Assembly: GCF_029360725.1 (NCBI RefSeq)
Contig: NZ_JARKMY010000010.1
Location: 948,431 to 1,012,430, forward strand
Source of the DNA: Chryseolinea sp. H1M3-3
GTDB taxonomy: Bacteria > Bacteroidota > Bacteroidia > Cytophagales > Cyclobacteriaceae
Length of the DNA stretch: 64,000 bases
Reading direction: 5' to 3'
The notes beneath the pieces are model-generated. The model searched no databases and was not told the origin of the DNA. It was given only the letters and a program-made list of their open reading frames with translations. The position numbers were made by a program, and so were the translations under genes. Of the stretch, positions 42,818 to 50,441 are shown piece by piece; the first letter of the stretch is position 1, and every line of letters begins with the position of its first letter.

Positions 42818-42851
42818 TTGAACGGTCACTACGATTTAAAAACGCGACAAT

Positions 42852-44123
42852 TTGAAAATAGCATTTGAAAACAATTTACGGTTCGCCAAAACTTTAGATC
42901 GCTCGGATCATCTTCAATCATATCGTTCAAAGTTCTTTATTCCTGAGATTAATGGTAAAAAATCGATTTACTTTTCCGGCAATTCACTAGGGCTTCAGCC
43001 AAAGACTACGGGGAAGTTCATCAATCAGGAACTTGCCGATTGGGCAAAGCTTGGTGTTGAAGGACATGAACATGCTGAACGACCTTGGCTCTATTACCAC
43101 AAGTTATCCAAAAAAATTCTTGCGGAAATTGTAGGTGCAAAACCCACTGAAGTTGTAGCGATGAATCAGCTTACTGTGAATCTTCATTTGATGATGGTCA
43201 CTTTTTATCGACCAAATTCCAGTCGTTATAAGATTCTGACTGAAGCCGGTGCGTTTTCATCGGATCAATATGCTTTTGAATCGCAAATAAAATTTCATGG
43301 CTTAAACGCTGAAGATGCATTGATCGAATTAAAACCACGTGAAAATGAGTTCACACTCCGCACTGAAGATATTCTAACAGCCATAGAAGAAAATGCAAAT
43401 GAAATAGCGTTGGTTATTTTCGGCGGTGTACAATACTACACCGGTCAATTTTTTGACCTCAAGAAAATTACCGAAGCAGGCCAAAAAGCGGGAGCGGTAG
43501 TTGGTTTCGACTTAGCGCACGCCGTCGGCAATGTAGACTTGCATCTCCACCATCATAATGTGGATTTCGCGGTTTGGTGCAGTTATAAATACTTGAATTC
43601 TGGACCGGGCGGAATTGCTGGCGTCTTCGTTCATGAAAGAAATTTTAAACAGACCGACCCACTGAGATTTGCGGGTTGGTGGGGTCATCAAGAGAGCGCA
43701 CGCTTTGAGATGAAGAAAGGATTTAAACCGATGGATGGAGCGGATGGATGGCAAGTCTCCAATGTACCCGTATTACAAGCGGCTGCGCATTTAGCTTCGT
43801 TGGAAATTTTTCATGCAGCTGGCATGAAAGCCTTGCGCAACAAAAGCATCGTTTTAACCGGATACCTGGAATTTTTATTAAAAGAAAATGATCCGCTGGA
43901 AAAATATTATAAAATCATTACTCCGTCTGGGGCAGCAGACAGAGGTTGCCAGTTATCGCTTTACATCAAGAGAAACGGGCAAAAGATTTTTACCGGACTA
44001 ACTAAAAAAGGTATATCGCTCGACTGGCGCGAGCCCAATGTTATCCGACTTGCACCCGTACCGTTGTACAATACTTTTGAGGAAGTATATAGATTTATGG
44101 AAATTTTTAAATCACTCTTTTAA
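42852..44123 (+). CDS. kynU: Kynureninase
   Basis: PLP enzyme cleaving kynurenine to anthranilate plus alanine, or 3-hydroxykynurenine to 3-hydroxyanthranilate plus alanine. The 423 residues show SGNSLGLQPK (about 42-51), HEHAERPWLYYHK (about 72-84), the PLP-phosphate region near NQLTVNLHLMM, the Asp in GFDLAHAVGN (about 217-226) and the Schiff-base lysine in WCSYKYLNSGPGG (about 240-252). The start is TTG 42852 (MKIAFENN); no ATG lies nearby. Given kmo and the dioxygenase next to it, 3-hydroxykynurenine is its likely substrate. Confidence 0.95.
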   Translation: MKIAFENNLRFAKTLDRSDHLQSYRSKFFIPEINGKKSIYFSGNSLGLQPKTTGKFINQELADWAKLGVEGHEHAERPWLYYHKLSKKILAEIVGAKPTEVVAMNQLTVNLHLMMVTFYRPNSSRYKILTEAGAFSSDQYAFESQIKFHGLNAEDALIELKPRENEFTLRTEDILTAIEENANEIALVIFGGVQYYTGQFFDLKKITEAGQKAGAVVGFDLAHAVGNVDLHLHHHNVDFAVWCSYKYLNSGPGGIAGVFVHERNFKQTDPLRFAGWWGHQESARFEMKKGFKPMDGADGWQVSNVPVLQAAAHLASLEIFHAAGMKALRNKSIVLTGYLEFLLKENDPLEKYYKIITPSGAADRGCQLSLYIKRNGQKIFTGLTKKGISLDWREPNVIRLAPVPLYNTFEEVYRFMEIFKSLF

Positions 44124-44159
44124 GTGAATCGATAATTGACTTAAGTAACTAAAAAATTC

Positions 44160-45500
44160 ATGTCAGGCCAGAAACACATTGCGATTACGGGCGCGGGACT
44201 TGTTGGATGCCTATTGGCCGTTTATTTATGCCGGCGTGGGTATAAAGTTACTGTTTTTGAACGGCGGCCTGACCTGAGACAACAACAAGTCGATGCAGGT
44301 AGGTCTATCAATCTCGCTTTAAGCAACCGCGGCCTGCGCGCATTGGAGGAAATCGGGCTAGCTGACGACATAATACGAATAGCCATCCCGATGCATAAAA
44401 GAATGATCCATGCACTTGATGGGTCTCTTACTTTTCAGCCTTATGGAAAACAGGGACAATTCATTAACTCAATTTCAAGAAGCAATCTTAACATACTGCT
44501 CCTGGAAACCGCCGAAAAACAAGGAGCCACCTTCCATTTTTCTCATCGCGTTACAGAGGTTGATTTAATGGCAACAACGCTAACTGTTCAACAAAATGGT
44601 GTCACCGCCGACAACACTTTTGATGCAATTGTCGGTGCCGATGGTGCGTTCTCTGCGGTAAGGCATGCGATGCAGTTTACAGACCAGTTTAATTTTTCAC
44701 AGGATTATATTGAGCATGCCTATAAAGAATTTCATATTCCTGCCACACCGAATGGTCAGTTCGCTATGGAGAAAAATGCGCTTCACATTTGGCCTCGCGA
44801 AAGTTATATGCTGATTGCACTCCCAAATCCAGACGGAAGTTTTACCTGTACGTTATTTTTTCCGTTCGATGGAGATCCTTCCTTTAGCTCCCTTCGGACG
44901 GAACAAAACATTCGGCACTTTTTTCTTTCAAATTTCCCGGATGCCACAGCGTTAATGCCTCGCCTGATTCATGACTTCAATTCCAACCCAACATCGTCAT
45001 TAGTGACAATGAAATGTTTTCCGTGGGTAAGAAACAAAACGCTGCTCATAGGTGATGCAGCACATGCCATTGTTCCTTTTTATGGACAAGGAATGAATGC
45101 CGGGTTTGAAGATTGCAGAATACTAAACCAGTTGATGGACCAGCACCAGGATGACTGGGAGAAAACAATACAGGCGTTTCAACTACAGCGAAAACCTGAC
45201 ACGGATGCCATCGCTCAACTTGCGCTTGACAATTTTATTGAAATGCGGGATCTCGTTGCTGACGCAGACTTTTTATTACGCAAAAAGATTGAAGCAAAAC
45301 TTCATGAGCTTTATCCTGAGGAATGGATACCGCTTTATTCCATGGTAACATTTTATGATAATATTCGATATTCAGAAGCCTATCGAATCGGCCTTAAGCA
45401 AAAAAAGATTATGGACGAAGTGATGAAAAAGCGTGGCATTGAAACTACTTGGATGCGTTTAGATTTTGAACAACTTGTTCGTCAGCTTCAGGCAACTTGA
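44160..45500 (+). CDS. kmo: Kynurenine 3-monooxygenase
   Basis: FAD-dependent aromatic hydroxylase that turns L-kynurenine into 3-hydroxykynurenine with NADPH and O2. The 446 residues have the dinucleotide motif GAGLVG (about 11-16) with the acidic strand end FERRPD, GADGAFSAVR (about 160-169) and the second FAD motif GDAAHAIVPFYGQGMNAGFEDC (split, about 299-320). A C-terminal helix region (residues 380-446) matches the membrane-associating tail of KMOs in part, although no strong transmembrane helix is seen. Its 3' end overlaps the transglycosylase gene on the other strand by 56 bases. Confidence 0.95.
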   Translation: MSGQKHIAITGAGLVGCLLAVYLCRRGYKVTVFERRPDLRQQQVDAGRSINLALSNRGLRALEEIGLADDIIRIAIPMHKRMIHALDGSLTFQPYGKQGQFINSISRSNLNILLLETAEKQGATFHFSHRVTEVDLMATTLTVQQNGVTADNTFDAIVGADGAFSAVRHAMQFTDQFNFSQDYIEHAYKEFHIPATPNGQFAMEKNALHIWPRESYMLIALPNPDGSFTCTLFFPFDGDPSFSSLRTEQNIRHFFLSNFPDATALMPRLIHDFNSNPTSSLVTMKCFPWVRNKTLLIGDAAHAIVPFYGQGMNAGFEDCRILNQLMDQHQDDWEKTIQAFQLQRKPDTDAIAQLALDNFIEMRDLVADADFLLRKKIEAKLHELYPEEWIPLYSMVTFYDNIRYSEAYRIGLKQKKIMDEVMKKRGIETTWMRLDFEQLVRQLQAT

Positions 45501-46920
45501 TATGCAATTTGTACTCTTCGTAGCGTGCTAAGACATCTTTTACATAGTTTACCGGCTCTTCGCATTTACAATATCCTGCTTTCGAAACTGGATCTTTATA
45601 AAATTTAGGATCCGTTTTTTTCAACAAAAAAAATTCGACATCATTCCAGTGTTGCGGATCCTTTCCATATTTCTCCGCGAGTTTACGCGCATCCAGTATA
45701 TGCGCTAGCCCCGCGTTATACGACGCCAATATGAATTTCATGCGTTCTTCTTCATTCGCAATGCGTTGCGTCCAGTAGCGATCCAGATACCTCAGATAAT
45801 TTACGCCTGCCTTTATATTTTCGACCGGGTCATATACATCCTTCGCGCCGAACCTTTTAGCAGTTTCCGGCATAAGCTGCATCAATCCCTGGGCACCAGC
45901 CCATGATTCATCACCGGTTTTAAATTTAGATTCCTGATAAACAATAGAAGCCAGCATGCGCCAGTCCCAACCTAGTTTTTCCGCGCCCTCTTTTATCAAA
46001 ATGTCGTATTGAGAAAGTTTATTTCCACCTAGCGAAGAGTAATCGCTGTTCATTCTCATCAGGGATGTTCTGGGACTTTTAAAATATCGATTATAAATCA
46101 CCATGAATGTGGGTCCCTTTTTAATCTTGGTGAGCCACTGATTAATTGTTTCAAGTAAGTTAGGCGCATTTCTGCGTAGACCCCATGCAATTTGCTGGGG
46201 CATGCTTAACACTGTTTGTACATCAAGTATAGGATAGTAGGATACATTCACATGTGCCAGGGTATGATCAGCAACTGTATAATCAATTTCACCTAAGGCC
46301 ACCTTTCGAACCAAGGACTCGCTTTCCGAATTGACGGTGTCCTCCCGAATAATAATATCACCGCCTAATTCTTCCGATAAATTTCTCAGTCGCATAGCAT
46401 GACTTGTACCAGCGATAACATGGATTTCCTTCCCGATAAGATCCACCGGATTGCGGATTAAATTTTCATTCACTTGATCCAATGTCAAGCGCCGCCAGTT
46501 GTCCGGCTTTCGTTGTACTAATACCTGGTATGCATTAAAATGAGGATGTGTAAACGCAACAGAATTTTTTAAGGCTTTTGTGATGGCTAGCGGAAAAGCA
46601 ATGATGTCACCTTCTCCATTATTTAGCTGTTCAATAGCGCGTTCAATCCCAGATGTGACTTTAATCTTAAGATCTACTTTTAAATGATCAGCCAACAACT
46701 TCAGCAGTTCATATTCATAGCCCATAGGATGGCCTTTGTAGATGAAATAACTGATGGAATTATTGTCGACTAATGCATTGATGTAACCTCGCTTAACGAT
46801 CGCATCGAGGTCAAACTGAACTTGCGATTCTTCATGTAAGTCCACTTTTGGGGCCTTTTCGCATGAAAAGCAAGCCAACAACAAACAAATGGTAAAAGTA
46901 CAGCGCCAAAAAACCAACAT
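45445..46920 (-). CDS. mltF: MltF-like membrane-bound lytic transglycosylase
   Basis: Peptidoglycan-cleaving lipoprotein, 491 residues from ATG 46920. A frame extends upstream to 46983, but it would cross a terminator hairpin and place the lipoprotein signal 22 residues in, so MLVFWRCTFTICLLLACFSC (lipobox with Cys20) is taken as the start. Domains: a periplasmic solute-binding-like (SBP3) domain at about residues 35-270 (GYINALVDNNSISYFIYKGHPMGYEYELLK region) and a C-terminal SLT domain at about 310-440 with catalytic Glu in YQESKF, then GLMQLMPETAKRFG and YNAGLAH. This order is that of MltF. It convergently overlaps kmo by 56 bases. Confidence 0.9.
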   Translation of the reverse strand: MLVFWRCTFTICLLLACFSCEKAPKVDLHEESQVQFDLDAIVKRGYINALVDNNSISYFIYKGHPMGYEYELLKLLADHLKVDLKIKVTSGIERAIEQLNNGEGDIIAFPLAITKALKNSVAFTHPHFNAYQVLVQRKPDNWRRLTLDQVNENLIRNPVDLIGKEIHVIAGTSHAMRLRNLSEELGGDIIIREDTVNSESESLVRKVALGEIDYTVADHTLAHVNVSYYPILDVQTVLSMPQQIAWGLRRNAPNLLETINQWLTKIKKGPTFMVIYNRYFKSPRTSLMRMNSDYSSLGGNKLSQYDILIKEGAEKLGWDWRMLASIVYQESKFKTGDESWAGAQGLMQLMPETAKRFGAKDVYDPVENIKAGVNYLRYLDRYWTQRIANEEERMKFILASYNAGLAHILDARKLAEKYGKDPQHWNDVEFFLLKKTDPKFYKDPVSKAGYCKCEEPVNYVKDVLARYEEYKLHIKLPEADEQVVQNLNASK

Positions 46921-46954
46921 ACGAACTGAAAATAGCAATTCGCAGGGAAAATAA

Positions 46955-46979
46955 AAAGGAGGTTTCGACGACCTCCTTT
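46955..46979 (-). terminator. Terminator after the TonB receptor gene
   Basis: AAAGGAGGT (46955-46963) and ACCTCCTTT (46971-46979) form a 9-bp stem with a 7-base loop; on the minus strand a T-rich tract follows. It lies 22 bases after the receptor stop and before the transglycosylase ATG, supporting the shorter start for the latter. Confidence 0.8.
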
Positions 46980-47001
46980 CCACGTGATGTAAGTAATTTT
47001 T

Positions 47002-50000
47002 CTAAAACGAATAACGAATACCTACTTGGGCTTGCCATCTTGAACTAATAAGACCCGAGTCGTCAATATTAAGCTTGGTGGCTGGCTTGGCAAACCGGAA
47101 GTTAGGAATATTATCAGCGCCTAAATTAACATACTCGACTAAGCGAAAGTTATCGTTGGTGTTAAAGTATTGCCTGCCCCAATCTTTGTTGAGCATGTTT
47201 GTAAAATTAAAGACATCAAAGCTTAGTTGAAGTGTATGACGTGTTGAACCGATCGTGAGAAAAAAGTCCTGTAAAAAACGCAAATCGATGACGTTGGTAA
47301 AAGGCACCCGCGCACCATTTCTTTCTGCGTATTGACCTCTTCTTGAATTCAGGTAATCGTCACCTTTGATAAACTCATTAAGATCGGCCCACTGCTGATC
47401 TTCGCTGACAGGGTTGCTACCTGTTATTGGCACAAAACGGATCTCGCCAGCCGCTAATGCCTCTGCGTATGTCGCATAGTCCCTTGGCACATAAATAAGA
47501 TCGTTGTCCGTGTTGGTAGCCTGAGGGTCATCGTTTAACAATGAATTACGATAAATATAAGAATAACGTGCACCAGACTGACCGTTATAAAATAAGGAGA
47601 TGGTTGTTGCAAAATGTTTAAGGTATTCTTTCCGGTATGAGACACTTGCTACGATTCTTGAGCCAAGGTCAAAATCAGAATAAGAGAGGTCCAGGCGATT
47701 TTTACCGTTTACGTTTTCAATAAATCGCCATTGAGAGGAATTCTGAGAAGACGTTCCTTCATTTAAAACTTTGGATCTTCCAAACGTATAACCAACACTG
47801 GTTGACAATCCAAACTCAAAATCCTTTTTTAGTTGCGCCGTTAAATTATAGGTATACCCTTTACTTGTATTTTTACCCAACAGTATATGACGGTATGTGG
47901 CATCCACTGGCTCGCTCCTGTTCCAGCGCGGTCTGTTGTCCTGACCCACGAGGGTAGCTGTAGGTTGCTTGATATTGAATTGTTCGTAGTTGATATTGTT
48001 TAACGTTTTACTAAAGATACCCTCTAAAGTACCAACGAGTCCCCCGGGTAATAATTTGTCGACAGCCAATGACGTTCTGAAGACTTGTGGGAATTTGAAG
48101 TTTTTCGCAAAGATGTTAATATCTCCCGATGGCGTAGCAACTACTGCACCTACATCGGGTCCTGTATATTGATTATTTGGGTCTGGTCTAAAGGTAACTT
48201 TTGGATTTGCACCGGCAGGTATGGATCCTATCAGCACACCGTTATTGTTAAAGCTTGCGCCGGGCCATACATAAGGTATTCGGCTGGTGAAAATCCCGAC
48301 ACCTCCTCGAATTTGAGTAGTCTGATCGCCTTTAAGATCATAGTTAAAGCCAATCCGTGGCGACAACATTACTTGTGGCTTTGGTACTTCACCTACCCGA
48401 GCTCCCATCAGGTCATAACCTTCAGCTTCTATTTTCGGAATAACTGTACTATTAAAATATGGATCTTCCTGCGGTTTGTTTAAAAACATTGGAATATCAA
48501 TGCGCAAGCCAGCAGTAAATCTGAATTTTTGGTTAACGGTTATCTCATCCTGCGCATAAACCCCTAGTTGTAACGTTTGAAAATCTGCAGCGGCTTTCGT
48601 TCCGTCGCCAGCGACATCATCGACGAGAGAGTAGCTTCGCTCATAATCCGTCGAAGCGGCACCTGTTAAAAAGCTATTTAAATCCGCAAAAGTGTATGTA
48701 CCGTAAGCGTTACCCACAAAAGCATTATAAAAGGTTGCATATTCATTATGCGTTCCAAATGTGAAGGCATGCTTTTGCTTATAGATTGTAAAATTGTCGG
48801 TCAGTGTGAGAATTCTGGATTTCAATTGATTGATTGTGGAGAAAGGTTCGGTTCCGAAAATGATTCTGTTGGTACCATCATTAATCGTTACGCGTGGAAA
48901 ATCCTGCCCGATAGAACCACGATCGTCTACCACAGTTGTATAACCTATGATCAAATTGTTGGACTTAGAATTACCAAAAGCGCTTTTCAATTCAACTGCT
49001 GTTGAATTGGTTGTGCTTGGAAAGAACTCACTATTATTTCCAAAATTGATGGTAGAGTTAGTCGATCTTGCACGTTTGTAGGCTTCTCCTTTCGTATAAC
49101 TGTGGCGCAACGTAAGCGTATGATTACTGTTGATGTTGTAGTCAAAACGCACTAAAAATTTATCGCTTTTAGTCTCCGACGGATTATCCAAATAACCACC
49201 TGGATCGTATCCGTAGTTAGTTTTCAGAAAATCTGTAAGTCCGTTCAAATCGGTTTGTGTTACTGTTCCGTTATAGGTGGTGTAGTCAAAGGGTTGAGGC
49301 GTTTCATCCCGCTGAACTTCGGCATTTATAAAAAAGAATAATTTGTCTTTAATGATCGGCCCGCCTAATCGGAAGCCGGTAGTTTGCGCCGTAAAATCAT
49401 CAAGTTTTTTACGTTCAGTTGCAGGGTTATCAGTTGGAGTTTTCCCTGCCAGCTTTTCATTCCTGAAAAACGTATACACCGAACCGGAAAATTTATTGCT
49501 GCCACTTCTTGTAACAGCATTTATTCCTCCACCAGCAAACCCTCCCAACCGAACATCGAACGGTGCTATAACGACTTGGAATTCTTCAATAGCATCGATA
49601 CTAATTGGACTAATGCTGTTTGCTTGCCCGCCGTTTGTTCCAGTTTCTGAAAGGCCGAACACATCATTGTTAACAGCACCATCAACAAAGATTGAATTGT
49701 AGCGATTATTTGTTCCTGCAATTGAAATTCCCTGATTTGCCGTAATGGACACTTGAGGCGTTAGCCTGGTAAAGTCCGTGAGGTTTCGCCCAACGGTGGG
49801 CAATGAATTAATTTGTTGTTGTGAAATGTTGGTTGAAGCTCCAGTCCGTTCGCTATTAAAAACATCATCGCGGCTAGCGGTCACCTCCACATCGGCTAAT
49901 TCAACAGCGGTTTCCGATAATTGAATTCTTAGATTGTATGTTTGTCCAAGACTAAGGAAAATGTTTTCTTTTTTGTCTTCCGTATACCCAACAAACGTCG

Positions 50001-50238
50001 TTGTAATTGTATAAGGACCCCCTACCCGCGCATTTAAAATTGTAAAACTTCCGTCGGTTCGGCTTGAGGTACCATATTCCGTACCTGATGGGGTATGCCG
50101 AGCAATAATCGTCGCCCCTGGCAACGGTTCACCGTTTTGATCTTTAATAGTCCCGCTTATGCTTGCAGTAGTTACACCCTGAGCAAAGGCAGTACCTGAA
50201 ACAAGAAGCGCACAGGCTAGCAGTAAAATTCTATTCAT
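47002..50238 (-). CDS. Oar-like TonB-dependent outer-membrane receptor
   Basis: A 1078-residue outer-membrane protein. Signal peptide to residue 19 (SGTAFAQ); then a carboxypeptidase regulatory-like domain (about 25-110, ISGTIKDQNGEPLPGATI); a plug domain (about 120-240, with RTGASTNISQQQINSLP and GGGINAVTRSGSNKFSGS); and a large barrel ending in the aromatic RWQAQVGIRYSF. Frequent signatures of the Oar/CirA-like group (VNNDVFGL, GSNKFSGSVYTFFRNEKLAG) are seen. No SusD partner is adjacent, so it is not a standard polysaccharide locus. It is divergent (203 bp) from a secreted M14 peptidase, which suggests peptides as cargo; Oar-like proteins have also been tied to protease secretion. Substrate unproven. 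Confidence 0.9.
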   Translation of the reverse strand: MNRILLLACALLVSGTAFAQGVTTASISGTIKDQNGEPLPGATIIARHTPSGTEYGTSSRTDGSFTILNARVGGPYTITTTFVGYTEDKKENIFLSLGQTYNLRIQLSETAVELADVEVTASRDDVFNSERTGASTNISQQQINSLPTVGRNLTDFTRLTPQVSITANQGISIAGTNNRYNSIFVDGAVNNDVFGLSETGTNGGQANSISPISIDAIEEFQVVIAPFDVRLGGFAGGGINAVTRSGSNKFSGSVYTFFRNEKLAGKTPTDNPATERKKLDDFTAQTTGFRLGGPIIKDKLFFFINAEVQRDETPQPFDYTTYNGTVTQTDLNGLTDFLKTNYGYDPGGYLDNPSETKSDKFLVRFDYNINSNHTLTLRHSYTKGEAYKRARSTNSTINFGNNSEFFPSTTNSTAVELKSAFGNSKSNNLIIGYTTVVDDRGSIGQDFPRVTINDGTNRIIFGTEPFSTINQLKSRILTLTDNFTIYKQKHAFTFGTHNEYATFYNAFVGNAYGTYTFADLNSFLTGAASTDYERSYSLVDDVAGDGTKAAADFQTLQLGVYAQDEITVNQKFRFTAGLRIDIPMFLNKPQEDPYFNSTVIPKIEAEGYDLMGARVGEVPKPQVMLSPRIGFNYDLKGDQTTQIRGGVGIFTSRIPYVWPGASFNNNGVLIGSIPAGANPKVTFRPDPNNQYTGPDVGAVVATPSGDINIFAKNFKFPQVFRTSLAVDKLLPGGLVGTLEGIFSKTLNNINYEQFNIKQPTATLVGQDNRPRWNRSEPVDATYRHILLGKNTSKGYTYNLTAQLKKDFEFGLSTSVGYTFGRSKVLNEGTSSQNSSQWRFIENVNGKNRLDLSYSDFDLGSRIVASVSYRKEYLKHFATTISLFYNGQSGARYSYIYRNSLLNDDPQATNTDNDLIYVPRDYATYAEALAAGEIRFVPITGSNPVSEDQQWADLNEFIKGDDYLNSRRGQYAERNGARVPFTNVIDLRFLQDFFLTIGSTRHTLQLSFDVFNFTNMLNKDWGRQYFNTNDNFRLVEYVNLGADNIPNFRFAKPATKLNIDDSGLISSRWQAQVGIRYSF

Positions 50239-50390
50239 AAATTATAGGTTAATTACTAGTGTAAAAATACCCTTTGGAATACACTTAAACTTTAAAGCCC
50301 CTTTAAATATTTACGCAAATTGTTTACAATAGCTTAACATCTGAAAGAAACACCGTAACAAATTCTGTTATGGCTAGGCAACTGTTTGAT

Positions 50391-50411
50391 TTGACATAAA
50401 ATATTTGTCAA
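50391..50411. promoter_or_regulatory. Inverted repeat TTGACA-N9-TGTCAA before the M14 peptidase
   Basis: Perfect 6-bp arms at 50391-50396 and 50406-50411 lie 31 bases before the peptidase ATG. The rest of the 203-base region between the divergent receptor and peptidase genes is AT-rich with no clear TAnnTTTG element. It may be an operator; evidence is limited to symmetry. Confidence 0.3.
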
Positions 50412-50441
50412 TTGGTCATAAGGCTCATTTAATACAATATC

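Noticed and set aside
46921-46983. Longer start for the transglycosylase gene
   Set aside because: It would cross the terminator of the receptor gene and bury a good lipoprotein signal 22 residues inside.
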